5,758 nucleotides of DNA from Acidimicrobiaceae bacterium. Lineage in GTDB: Bacteria > Actinomycetota > Acidimicrobiia > Acidimicrobiales > Salinilacustritrichaceae. The notes beneath the pieces were generated by a model that saw only the letters and a program-made list of their open reading frames with translations, searched no databases and was not told where the DNA came from. The translations under genes and the position numbers were made by a program. Below, in pieces: positions 1-5,277 of this stretch. The stretch spans positions 13,898-19,655 of the forward strand of contig DMTU01000022.1 in NCBI GenBank assembly GCA_003476595.1, in the 5' to 3' direction. Position 1 is the stretch's first letter. Each line of letters opens with the position of its first letter.

Positions 1-10
1 CCCGCTCCCG

Positions 11-118
11 CTATGGCTCGACGAGATATGCCGCACCGAAGGGCCGTTCCACGGTGGCGCCGTCGACCTGAGCTGCGCCTGGGACCGGCAGGCCGATCAT
101 CCAGTGGGGAGCGGCGCC
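11..118 (-). repeat. Dispersed repeat, copy A, behind the peroxiredoxin gene
   Basis: This is one of four related segments that follow the minus-strand genes. Read on the minus strand it begins about 20 nt after the peroxiredoxin stop with GGCGCCGCTCC, then ACTGGATGATCGG, and ends with a segment related to the ERHFGA-coding end of the other copies. Its open frame gives GAAPHWMIGLP, a spacer, then GATVERPFGAAY, and stops at position 11. That frame differs from the frame of the upstream gene. The ends can pair imperfectly: the plus-strand arm near 42-52 (GGCCGTTCCAC) pairs with the arm near 104-115. The 3' limit is uncertain because the window ends there. The relation to copy B is clear by eye. 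Confidence 0.7.
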
Positions 119-138
119 GGACTGCAAGGGCCCGGCAT

Positions 139-705
139 CTAGCTGCGCGTCGAGCGCAGCCAGGTCAGGGTCTCCTCGGCGTCCCTGTTCGGCGGGAACA
201 CGGGGTAGCGGACGTGCACGACGCGACCGGCTTCGACGATCAGCGTCACCCGGCGGTAGAGCACGTCGCCTCCGGCGGTGAAGGTAGGAAGCTCCAGCGC
301 CGATCCCAGCAGGCGGCCGGGATCGCTCAGGAGCGGAAATGGGATGTGCTCCCGCTCGACGAACTCCATCTGCGCTTCGGTCGACTGCGTGCTCAGTCCG
401 TAGACGTCCACGCGGACGGCTTGGAACGCTGCGTAGTCGTCCCGGTAGGAGCACGACTGCGGTGTGCAGCCGCGCGCTCCCGGAATCGCGTCCCAGCCGT
501 CCGGCATCTCAACCCCGGGTACACCGGTTCTCGGGTAGACGTAGATCACCGCCGTTCTTTCGGTAGCCGACACCAGGCCGATGCTTCCGCCTCGTGTGGA
601 TGGCAGGTGCACGTCGGGGATCCGCAAGCCGAGGATGTGGTCGCACGCACCGTCGTCCACCGGCGCTGGTAGCGAGGAAGGAAGATGTCGGGGGTCGTGC
701 GCCAT
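139..705 (-). CDS. PrxQ/BCP-like peroxiredoxin (AhpC/TSA, thioredoxin fold)
   Basis: The product of 188 aa is a predicted cytoplasmic thiol peroxidase that would reduce hydrogen peroxide or organic hydroperoxides. Its core matches a peroxiredoxin-like family that I recognise: a YPRTG strand near residues 57-61, a loop, then GCTPQSCSYRD near residues 79-89. The two cysteines, about residues 80 and 85, have the C-x4-C spacing of PrxQ/BCP, where the first is peroxidatic and the second resolving. Further family-like segments are VYGLSTQ, PFPLLSD, LPTF and YPVFPP. It lacks a signal peptide or membrane segment. I chose the ATG at 705 because the family normally begins shortly before the LPAPVDDGA segment. 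An upstream ATG at 747 would add 14 residues, and neither start has a strong ribosome binding site. It is preceded by repeat copy C and followed by copy A. The reductant and the true substrate cannot be told from sequence. Confidence 0.88.
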   Translation of the reverse strand: MAHDPRHLPSSLPAPVDDGACDHILGLRIPDVHLPSTRGGSIGLVSATERTAVIYVYPRTGVPGVEMPDGWDAIPGARGCTPQSCSYRDDYAAFQAVRVDVYGLSTQSTEAQMEFVEREHIPFPLLSDPGRLLGSALELPTFTAGGDVLYRRVTLIVEAGRVVHVRYPVFPPNRDAEETLTWLRSTRS

Positions 706-780
706 GTCCGTCAGTGTCGCCGCCTGGAGCGAGGCGCCGAAGTCCATTGACGAGCACCGACCGCCCAGCGGGCCGATGGC

Positions 781-872
781 CTATCGAGCCGCAGCGGAGT
801 GCCGCTCGCTGGTACCTCCGGCGAGCAAGCGAGGAAGACGGCGGGCGCCACAGGTTCCCAGAGCGGCGCGCT
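781..872 (-). repeat. Dispersed repeat, copy C, between the unknown gene and the peroxiredoxin
   Basis: This copy starts about 35 nt after the stop of the gene ending at 907. On the minus strand it opens with GCGCCGCTCTGGGAACC and closes with GGTACCAGCGAGCGGCAC, ending at a TAG at 783-781. Its two arms pair well: plus-strand GTGCCGCTCGCTGGTACC against GGTTCCCAGAGCGGCGC with a few bulges. The closing part reads GTSERHSAAAR, close to copy B's GTNERHFGALA with the stop at the same place. The opening part (APLWEP) lies in another frame, so this copy looks the most decayed. The closing frame is the same frame as the stop codon of the upstream gene. Confidence 0.6.
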
Positions 873-906
873 TGCCGGCCGAACACGGGGCATTCGGTAG
901 GGGCCG

Positions 907-1335
907 CTAGTTCCCGGACTCGATCGGCATCAGGATGCTGACGGCTTCCGTGATCCTGGCCACGACCTCGCCACCTCGCAGCTTCCGGAGTTCGTCGATC
1001 CTGCATTCACGAGCGAGGCGATCGTGGTCGGCCGCTTCGAGCAGCGTGTCCAGACGTACGAACTCGAAGTCGAGACGCTCGACCTCGCCCGACGGCGACC
1101 CCTTGATCACGAAGTCCAAGCACCAACTGGGCTCATCAAGCTTGATCTCCGTCCGAGTTCGTAGGAGATCGAGAGTCGATGGGTACCGGCCGGCGAACTC
1201 CTGAGCGCCGATGCAGTATAGGAACGACGCACCGCCGTCTGGAGACCAACCCGGCCCTCCCGGCCCGAAGCCTCGCTCGGCCATCTGCGGCGACAGAGAG
1301 CTATGGATCGCGTCTAGAAGGTCAGAGGTCCCCAC
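907..1335 (-). CDS. Soluble protein of unknown function, 142 aa
   Basis: I do not recognise this protein. It is acidic and mixed alpha/beta in appearance, without a signal peptide or membrane segment. Notable segments are a Gly/Pro-rich turn, ERGFGPGGPGWSPDGG, near residues 19-34, an aromatic patch (SFLYCIGAQEF), a strand-like WCLDFVIKG, and a charged helical C-terminal third (TLLEAADHDRLARECRIDELRKL). The open frame runs back to 1611, but the residues before about 1335 are arginine-rich and overlap the neighbouring gene and repeat copy D in another frame, so they look like noise. I placed the start at the GTG at 1335; the ATG at 1284 is the alternative. Neither has a convincing ribosome binding site. 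It is flanked by repeat copies D (upstream) and C (downstream). Confidence 0.72.
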   Translation of the reverse strand: MGTSDLLDAIHSSLSPQMAERGFGPGGPGWSPDGGASFLYCIGAQEFAGRYPSTLDLLRTRTEIKLDEPSWCLDFVIKGSPSGEVERLDFEFVRLDTLLEAADHDRLARECRIDELRKLRGGEVVARITEAVSILMPIESGN

Positions 1336-1361
1336 GCAGTGAGTCTCGCACCAGGCGGTCC

Positions 1362-1452
1362 CGCACCTACGTGCCGCTCGCCGGTGGGGTTGGTGGCGCT
1401 GGCTCCGGTGACGGTGAGCGCGCCGATCAACCAGTTCTCCGGTGACGCCGGC
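1362..1452 (-). repeat. Dispersed repeat, copy D, between the membrane-anchored protein and the unknown gene
   Basis: On the minus strand this copy follows the gene ending at 1487 by about 35 nt. It carries AACTGGTTGATCGGCGC, matching ACTGGATGATCGG of copies A and B, and later ACCGGCGAGCGGCACGTAGG, matching their ERHFGA-coding end. The open frame reads SPENWLIGALTVTG, a spacer, then PTGERHVGA. This frame stays open into the start of the next gene. The inner arms can form a stem: plus-strand GGTTGGTGGCGC near 1388-1399 with GCGCGCCGATCAACC near 1418-1432. The peptide pattern is kept even though many bases differ from A and B. Confidence 0.6.
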
Positions 1453-1486
1453 GCTGTCCACCCGGCGGTCGATAGCGAGACGGCGG

Positions 1487-1909
1487 CTACGTGCAGGTGT
1501 GCGGAAGGGCTCCATCGAGAACGACTTGAGCGTCTCCGTCAACCAACTCGTACCGGAGCGGGCTGTCCTTCCCGACGGGAACATTGGCGACGACCAGCAG
1601 TCGGCCGTCATGCGGAACGAGCGACTGGTAGCCCCGGTGGATGCCGACCAGTGGGTGCGTCATCGAGTTGATCAGCGGCAGCAGCGCGCCCTCGCGTGCG
1701 GCAAACGAGGCACGGAGCTCGTAGGTGCGATCTGACAGGTTTCCAGCGTCAACGATCAGTGTGACGTTGGCGCCGCATCCGACGAGGCGAGCGTCACCGG
1801 CAGGCAGCTCGGAGTCGACGGCTCCCATGAGTCCGCTCGCAAGCACGCCCGTGGCGACTCCGAGCACGAAGACGAGCGCAATGCCCATCCATCGGGAGCC
1901 ACCTCTCAC
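1487..1909 (-). CDS. Small membrane-anchored extracytoplasmic protein, unknown function
   Basis: The 140-aa product begins with a short positive segment (RGGSRW) and one hydrophobic helix at about residues 8-30 (GIALVFVLGVATGVLASGLMG), which is either an anchor or an uncleaved signal. The rest should lie outside the membrane and is rich in beta-type segments such as ANVTLIVDAG, YELRASFA, GRLLVVANVPVG and QVVLDGALPH. Two cysteines, one after the helix (LVGCGAN) and one at the very C-terminus (HTCT), could form a disulfide that closes the domain. I chose the GTG at 1909 because GGGAGGGCGAGG lies just ahead of it; the GTG at 1954 would add 15 polar residues and has no clear binding site. It follows the anti-sigma-like gene after a gap that contains repeat copy B. 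I do not recognise the family. Confidence 0.75.
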   Translation of the reverse strand: MRGGSRWMGIALVFVLGVATGVLASGLMGAVDSELPAGDARLVGCGANVTLIVDAGNLSDRTYELRASFAAREGALLPLINSMTHPLVGIHRGYQSLVPHDGRLLVVANVPVGKDSPLRYELVDGDAQVVLDGALPHTCT

Positions 1910-1975
1910 GATGACCTCGCCCTCCCTGTCGCCGCCATCCGTCAAGGAGCCCACTCAACCAGTCTCGCGCCGGTC

Positions 1976-2080
1976 CTATGCCAGCGCGCCGAAGTGCCGC
2001 TCGTTGGTGCCCCCGACGGGCTCGAGCTGACGGCGGTCGGGCGGACCGATCATCCAGTACGGAGCGGCGCCAGCCGGCAC
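1976..2080 (-). repeat. Dispersed repeat, copy B, the best-preserved copy
   Basis: This copy is an imperfect palindrome in the gap after the anti-sigma-like gene. The outer arms are plus-strand GCGCCGAAGTGCCGCTCG (1986-2003) and a complementary arm near 2058-2070. The inner arms are GGTGCCCCCGAC (2006-2017) and GTCGGGCGGACC (2036-2047), which pair with two mismatches. On the minus strand it also holds an open frame from GTG 2080 to TAG 1976, 34 aa. It reads AGAAPYWMIGPP, a spacer, then GGTNERHFGALA. There is no convincing ribosome binding site. The remaining gap, 2081-2212, has a purine-rich GGAGGGAAGGAG just after the gene stop, but no start codon follows at a usable distance and I see nothing else there. 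Confidence 0.72.
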
Positions 2081-2212
2081 GACCCGGCAGTAGGTCGCGG
2101 TTCCTACCGGGCGCGCGGAGGCTGCAGGTGTGCTCGGGAGGTCGCGGGCCCGCGTGCGACTCGGCTATGCCGAACTGCGTGTCCGAGTGTGGCTCCTTCC
2201 CTCCGGTGGGTC

Positions 2213-3694
2213 TCAGCTGCCCGGTACGGCGAGCGCTCGGGCGAACTTCAGAAGGCGGTCAAGGGAGGCTGCGCCTTCGCCGAAGCACGATGGCCCCGAG
2301 TCGAGGACGAACGACTGACCTGCCGTCTCCCAGATGAGCGCCACTTGTCCAGGCGTCGTCGGACCACCCTCGTAGTAGGTCGCCGGTGCGCCATTGACGT
2401 CGTAGGTGCTGACGGGTCGCAGGTAGCTGACATCTCGATCGGGACCAGCCGCTGGTCCTTGGGTGAGCGAGATCGGGCTGTCGGATGGTGTGCAGCTGTC
2501 GCCTGTGGAAGGTGGCGGTTCAGCGCCCCAGGTGCGTTGCCAGTACGCCGCTGACTCCGGATCTGGGAACCCGGCCTGCTCACTCAGGAGCGTCCAGCCC
2601 TCCGGCATCAAGGTCGGTTCAGCCAAGAGCGACCCGTCGAAGACCTCTAGGCGGCGGCGTGACTCCTTCTCGTGGACCGTACGGTCACCGAGCGGCGCAT
2701 CGAGGCCGACCTCGACAGACCGAAAGTAGCCCTCGAGGGTGCAGACAACGTTCTCGCTGTCGGCGGTCGCGCCGCCGCCGACCGAGAAGAGTTGGACCGT
2801 CACCTCGCCAGCCGATTCGGTGACTTCAGCTCGGTAAGCGACCGTGCAGGCCTTCCCCGGCGTGTAGGGCGCGCCTCCGACGAAGGTGACCACTAACGAC
2901 CGACCGTCGGGCGACGTACGCGTGCCGGTCAGCCCGCCGCTTCCCATGACGTAGGGCCCCCACCGGTCGTCATCAACGAGCGGCATCTCGCCGCCTACCA
3001 CCTCGACTGCCTCGGTCGTCGTTGTTGCTCGCTCCGCATCGTCGTCGGCCGCTGTCTCGCGCTGTGCGCACTGGGCGATGATTTCTGCCCGAGGGCGGTC
3101 GGCGTCGATCACCTCCCGAACGGCCGGCTCGGCGCGCAGAGCGTCGGCGACTGCATCTACCGGCGAGGGCCCGGCCACGCTGAGCTCAAAGCGGGGTGGA
3201 AGGATCTCAGCTGTCACCGATTCGAGGATCGGCGAGTCAGCGTAAATGTCTCGAAACTCGTCGTACGTCGCGTCCTGGTCGAGGAAGCGGACGATCTCGG
3301 CGTCGGGAACGGCTTCGATGAGACGGGCTACCTCGTCCTGTTGCTCCTTCGAGCTATCCGGCTGCAAGAAGACGAGCACGTCGGCGTCGGATGCGATGTG
3401 TGAGGCGCTCTCCTCGCACGGGGTCACGGCACTTCCGTCGTGCGGGGGTTCCTCCGGTCCCATGCCGGTGTCGACAGCTGTGTCATCGGTTCCGGTGATT
3501 GTCACGCCGGCGATCACGGCGAACACGGCGGCCACTGCGGCTGCGGCCGCCCACACGATTCGGCGCGAGGGTCGCTTCGACTGCGGCGCTTCGGTGGTCT
3601 CGATGTCGTCGAAGTCGGGAGCGACGGGGGCTTGAGAGACGACGTCGGCGAGTGCCTCGCGGATCTTTCCGTCGAGCGGATCGGAACGGCTCAT
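2213..3694 (-). CDS. Single-pass membrane protein with FtsX-like extracellular domain, coupled to ECF sigma factor (putative anti-sigma factor)
   Basis: The 493-aa product has a cytoplasmic N-terminus of about 45 residues, a transmembrane helix at about 46-68 (IVWAAAAAVAAVFAVIAGV) and a large outer part. Residues 104-200 match the extracellular domain of FtsX: a VLVFLQP strand, a Q-D-E-V helix, then DAEIVRFLDQDATYDEFRD and LPPRFELSV. Cys93 and Cys209 flank that domain and could pair. After a Thr/Glu-rich linker come a beta-rich domain (about 245-345, with two cysteines) and a C-terminal domain (about 360-493) ending in a helix. The four FtsX membrane helices and a canonical zinc anti-sigma motif are absent. 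ATG 3694 overlaps the sigma stop by four bases (ATGA) and has a perfect binding site six bases ahead, so the two are translationally coupled. The anti-sigma role is inferred from that coupling; the short cytoplasmic tail would have to bind the sigma factor. Confidence 0.85.
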   Translation of the reverse strand: MSRSDPLDGKIREALADVVSQAPVAPDFDDIETTEAPQSKRPSRRIVWAAAAAVAAVFAVIAGVTITGTDDTAVDTGMGPEEPPHDGSAVTPCEESASHIASDADVLVFLQPDSSKEQQDEVARLIEAVPDAEIVRFLDQDATYDEFRDIYADSPILESVTAEILPPRFELSVAGPSPVDAVADALRAEPAVREVIDADRPRAEIIAQCAQRETAADDDAERATTTTEAVEVVGGEMPLVDDDRWGPYVMGSGGLTGTRTSPDGRSLVVTFVGGAPYTPGKACTVAYRAEVTESAGEVTVQLFSVGGGATADSENVVCTLEGYFRSVEVGLDAPLGDRTVHEKESRRRLEVFDGSLLAEPTLMPEGWTLLSEQAGFPDPESAAYWQRTWGAEPPPSTGDSCTPSDSPISLTQGPAAGPDRDVSYLRPVSTYDVNGAPATYYEGGPTTPGQVALIWETAGQSFVLDSGPSCFGEGAASLDRLLKFARALAVPGS

Positions 3695-4161
3695 GACAGG
3701 CTCCTCCGGAGCTTGGATCGGGCGCGAGCGAGGTGGCGGCGCACTGCGCCTTCCGAGATCGCCAACGTTTCGGCGATCTCGCTGGCGGGGAGGTCCTGCC
3801 AGTAGGCGAGGTAGGTGACCGTCCGTTGCTGCAGCGAGAGTCCGGCAACGGCGCGGAGGACCTCCGGATGCAGGCGTGGCGCATCTTCGACGAACCGCTC
3901 ATCCTGCCGAGTGACTGCCTCCTCCCGGCTCAGTCGGCGAAGGGTCGAACGGTGTGACGACCTGGCCTCGTTGACCACGGCACGCACCCAGTAGGCGTAC
4001 CGGTTCTCAACCTCATCCCACTGACGAGAAGCGAGCGTGCGGGCCACGGCAGCAGCGACCACGTCCGGTGCTGCTGACGGACCCACAAGCGCGGTCGCCA
4101 ACGACACCAGATCATCCGCATGCTTGCGGTACAGCTCCCCGTCGTCAGAACGCACCATCAC
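3691..4161 (-). CDS. ECF RNA polymerase sigma factor (SigE-family type)
   Basis: The 156-aa product should direct RNA polymerase to a small regulon. Region 2 spans about residues 9-70 (LYRKHADDLVSLATALVG to the NRYAYWVRAVVNEA helix). A linker of about 30 residues follows. Region 4 spans about 100-155, with the helix-turn-helix in YLAYWQDLPASEIAETL and AISEGAVRRHLARARSKL. It lacks regions 1, 3 and any C-terminal extension, and is slightly short for the family. GTG 4161 and ATG 4158 are adjacent candidate starts, and I kept the longer. There is little leader: a promoter-like box pair ends only a few bases upstream, so the mRNA may be leaderless. The downstream membrane protein overlaps the stop codon and is its likely regulator. 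Confidence 0.92.
   Translation of the reverse strand: MMVRSDDGELYRKHADDLVSLATALVGPSAAPDVVAAAVARTLASRQWDEVENRYAYWVRAVVNEARSSHRSTLRRLSREEAVTRQDERFVEDAPRLHPEVLRAVAGLSLQQRTVTYLAYWQDLPASEIAETLAISEGAVRRHLARARSKLRRSLS
3701..3707 (-). promoter_or_regulatory. Strong ribosome binding site of the anti-sigma-like gene
   Basis: The minus strand reads GGAGGAG followed by six bases (CCTGTC) and the ATG at 3694. It lies inside the last codons of the sigma gene. It fixes the start of the 493-aa protein and, with the ATGA overlap, indicates coupled translation of the pair. Confidence 0.85.
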
Positions 4162-4167
4162 CTAGTA

Positions 4168-4196
4168 GACGCCACCGACAGTCCGTACGGGTGACA
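4168..4196 (-). promoter_or_regulatory. Candidate ECF-type promoter of the sigma gene (autoregulation)
   Basis: On the minus strand TGTCACCC (4196-4189) is separated by 17 bases from CGTC (4171-4168). ECF sigma factors commonly use an AC-containing -35 element and a CGTC-type -10 element with about this spacing. The predicted transcription start falls at or next to GTG 4161/ATG 4158, which would make the mRNA leaderless. That the sigma factor reads its own promoter is inferred. It rests on the motif shape and position only. Confidence 0.5.
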
Positions 4197-4434
4197 CCCA
4201 CGTCAAGAAGTTGCAGCCGGTCCGCGCCGGCGCATACGTGCCGGTAGTCGACAGTTTCGACGTCCGGCGTGCTTGTGACCGCCGGCCTCACGATCACCCA
4301 ATCGCGAGCGCGAGTGCACGCGAATCACATCGCTGTCATTCGCGCTATCTAGACTTGCCAGAGTGGGTGGAGAGAACCCCATCCCCCTGGCCCGTCGTCA
4401 CAGCCCACAGGGCGACCGGCCGAAAGGTAGGTCC
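4197..4434. other. Intergenic region between divergent units, no gene seen
   Basis: Together with 4162-4196 this makes 273 bases between the sigma start and the next plus-strand start. Open frames here are arginine- and proline-rich and look like noise. It should hold the promoter of the plus-strand unit. TATCTAGACT around 4346-4355 resembles a -10 region, but no good -35 partner is placed ahead of it. Just before 4435 an AGGTAGG binding site is clear (4426-4432). Confidence 0.4.
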
Positions 4435-4476
4435 ATGTTCCATCTCTCTCGTACCGCTCCCGAGGCCAACCTCTAG
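4435..4476 (+). CDS. Short ORF with good ribosome binding site, ending in amber stop ahead of small membrane protein
   Basis: ATG 4435 follows AGGTAGG with two bases between, a usable binding site. It encodes 13 residues (MFHLSRTAPEANL) and stops at TAG 4474-4476. The frame then continues open without another stop to 4674, straight into the small membrane protein. It may be a leader peptide that brings ribosomes to the next start. It may instead be the true N-terminus of a 79-residue protein broken by one base change (for example CAG to TAG), or a readthrough or sequencing artefact. The sequence cannot separate these. Confidence 0.4.
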   Translation: MFHLSRTAPEANL

Positions 4477-4509
4477 GAAGCGAGAGCCAGCATCGACCCC
4501 CAATGGGTC

Positions 4510-4674
4510 GTGTTGGCGATCGGCTGGCTCATCGGCTTGGCGTCCTTCCCGATCTTGATCGTCGTGACGTTTCACCTGGCGCGCAAGAACGGCCGGACGT
4601 TGAAGAAGGTGAGTGGGTTCACGTTCTCTGCTGAGTTCGAGGACCCTGAGAAGCCAGGAGCGAACCACAACTGA
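4510..4674 (+). CDS. Small single-helix membrane protein, 54 aa
   Basis: The frame gives one clear hydrophobic helix at about residues 1-21 (VLAIGWLIGLASFPILIVVT), followed by a positive stretch (HLARKNGRTLKK) and an acidic, hydrophilic tail ending in GANHN. The positive residues after the helix suggest the tail is cytoplasmic. The start is uncertain: GTG 4510 and TTG 4513 are the only usual codons after the amber stop at 4474, and neither has its own binding site. AGGAAG at 4475-4480 lies 11 bases before an ATC codon at 4492, which would be a rare start. Codon use and the helix-plus-charges pattern argue that the frame is real. Its function is unknown. It may be the second part of an interrupted gene starting at 4435. 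Confidence 0.55.
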   Translation: MLAIGWLIGLASFPILIVVTFHLARKNGRTLKKVSGFTFSAEFEDPEKPGANHN

Positions 4675-4693
4675 ATGTCTGAACCGGCGACCG

Positions 4694-4752
4694 TCCACCC
4701 AAGGTGAAGCCACGATCGAAGCAGGGGACGGTCGTCGGCGCGTCTGGGTGGA
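4694..4752. repeat. 8-bp inverted repeat with long loop in the gap after the small membrane protein
   Basis: TCCACCCA (4694-4701) and TGGGTGGA (4745-4752) are exactly complementary with 43 bases between. It could help end transcription of the small membrane gene, but there is no T tract and the loop is long. The rest of 4675-4880 contains only arginine-rich frames that I do not accept as genes. Confidence 0.3.
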
Positions 4753-4880
4753 TCGAGCCATCAGCCTGGGACGCCGGCGATCCAGCCGGGATAACCGAAC
4801 GGCGCCCGCTACTGCCTGATCTGTTCGACATAGCTCCACGCGAGCCGGCATTACGAGCGCTAGCTGTCGTAACAACCTGA

Positions 4881-4886
4881 TACAGT
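4881..4886 (+). promoter_or_regulatory. Candidate -10 box of a leaderless transcript
   Basis: TACAGT, preceded by GA, fits the actinobacterial TAnnnT -10 pattern. Its last T is seven bases before the GTG at 4893, which places the transcription start on the first base of that codon. No clear -35 element is visible. The position supports GTG 4893 as the start and a leaderless mRNA, which is common in actinobacteria. Confidence 0.5.
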
Positions 4887-4892
4887 CAGCGC

Positions 4893-5057
4893 GTGCCCGG
4901 AGGCGACGTCACGCTCACCTACGACGAGGCCATGGCGATCTGCTTGCTCCTCGCCGAGGCCGCCGATGCGGTGACCGACGACGACCAGCTCCGAGACACC
5001 TGGGCTGAGGAGGCTCGACTCATGATCGAACTCGTTCTGAACCGGACCGACGACTGA
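4893..5057 (+). CDS. Small acidic helical protein, 54 aa, first gene of the HTH unit
   Basis: The frame from GTG 4893 encodes 54 residues: a short Gly/Val start, then two likely amphipathic helices (YDEAMAICLLLAEAADAV and QLRDTWAEEARLMIELVLN) joined by a DDD turn, ending in RTDD. It is strongly acidic, with no signal peptide and no membrane helix. It ends 10 bases before the helix-turn-helix gene, so the two are probably co-transcribed. An acidic helical partner next to a small DNA-binding protein could bind or modulate it, but that is inference from adjacency. I do not recognise the family. The start is supported by the -10 box spacing. Confidence 0.65.
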   Translation: MPGGDVTLTYDEAMAICLLLAEAADAVTDDDQLRDTWAEEARLMIELVLNRTDD

Positions 5058-5067
5058 GAGCAGCCAG

Positions 5068-5277
5068 ATGGCGACAACTACGAAGCCCGAATCGAAGCAG
5101 GAGAACCTTCTGAAGCTGGTTCGCTACGCGGCCGAGAACGCCGACGTCGCTTCGAGCAAGCGAGACGCAGCGATCCGTGAGGCGCACCGCGCTGGATCAT
5201 CCCTGCGCGAGATCGCCGAGGCGAGCGGGATCTCGCACATGACCGTCAAGCGCATCGTCGAGCGGACGGCGGAGTAG
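5068..5277 (+). CDS. Small helix-turn-helix DNA-binding protein, 69 aa
   Basis: The product has a charged N-terminal helix (about residues 10-30) and a C-terminal helix-turn-helix at about 36-66: RDAAIREAHRAG, then SLREIAEASG, then ISHMTVKRIVERT. This resembles the short HTH domains of resolvase and Xre/MerR-type regulators, where the SHMTVKR helix would contact DNA. It has no other domain and could act as a dimeric regulator. GAGAG in the end of the preceding gene is a modest binding site for ATG 5068. The last codons (from about 5258) and the stop lie inside a stretch that resembles repeat copy B. The function beyond DNA binding is unknown. Confidence 0.82.
   Translation: MATTTKPESKQENLLKLVRYAAENADVASSKRDAAIREAHRAGSSLREIAEASGISHMTVKRIVERTAE

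Noticed and set aside
13..672. Long plus-strand open frame of 219 codons opposite the peroxiredoxin
   Set aside because: It is an arginine-rich antisense shadow of a gene with clear family motifs on the minus strand.
1336..1611. N-terminal extension of the unknown soluble protein back to an ATG at 1611
   Set aside because: The extra 92 residues are arginine-rich, overlap the membrane-anchored gene in another frame and cross repeat copy D. They look like out-of-frame translation of other features.
1955..1961. Integron attC core box (GTTGAGT on the minus strand fits GTTRRRY)
   Set aside because: No matching RYYYAAC box lies at the other end of copy B, and copies A and C have no such box. Canonical attC identity is therefore not supported, although the layout is cassette-like.
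2196..2208. Purine-rich GGAGGGAAGGAG after the anti-sigma-like stop as a ribosome binding site for a small gene
   Set aside because: No ATG, GTG or TTG follows within a workable distance, and the frames there stop quickly.
1994..2554. Plus-strand open frame of 186 codons across copy B and the end of the anti-sigma-like gene
   Set aside because: Its composition is rich in Arg, Gly and Ala, it has no recognisable domain, and it lies antisense to a well-supported gene.
4345..4875. Minus-strand open frame of 176 codons opposite the small membrane protein
   Set aside because: It is very rich in Arg, Ser and Pro with no motif, and the plus-strand frame has a credible membrane helix. High GC content creates such long open shadows.
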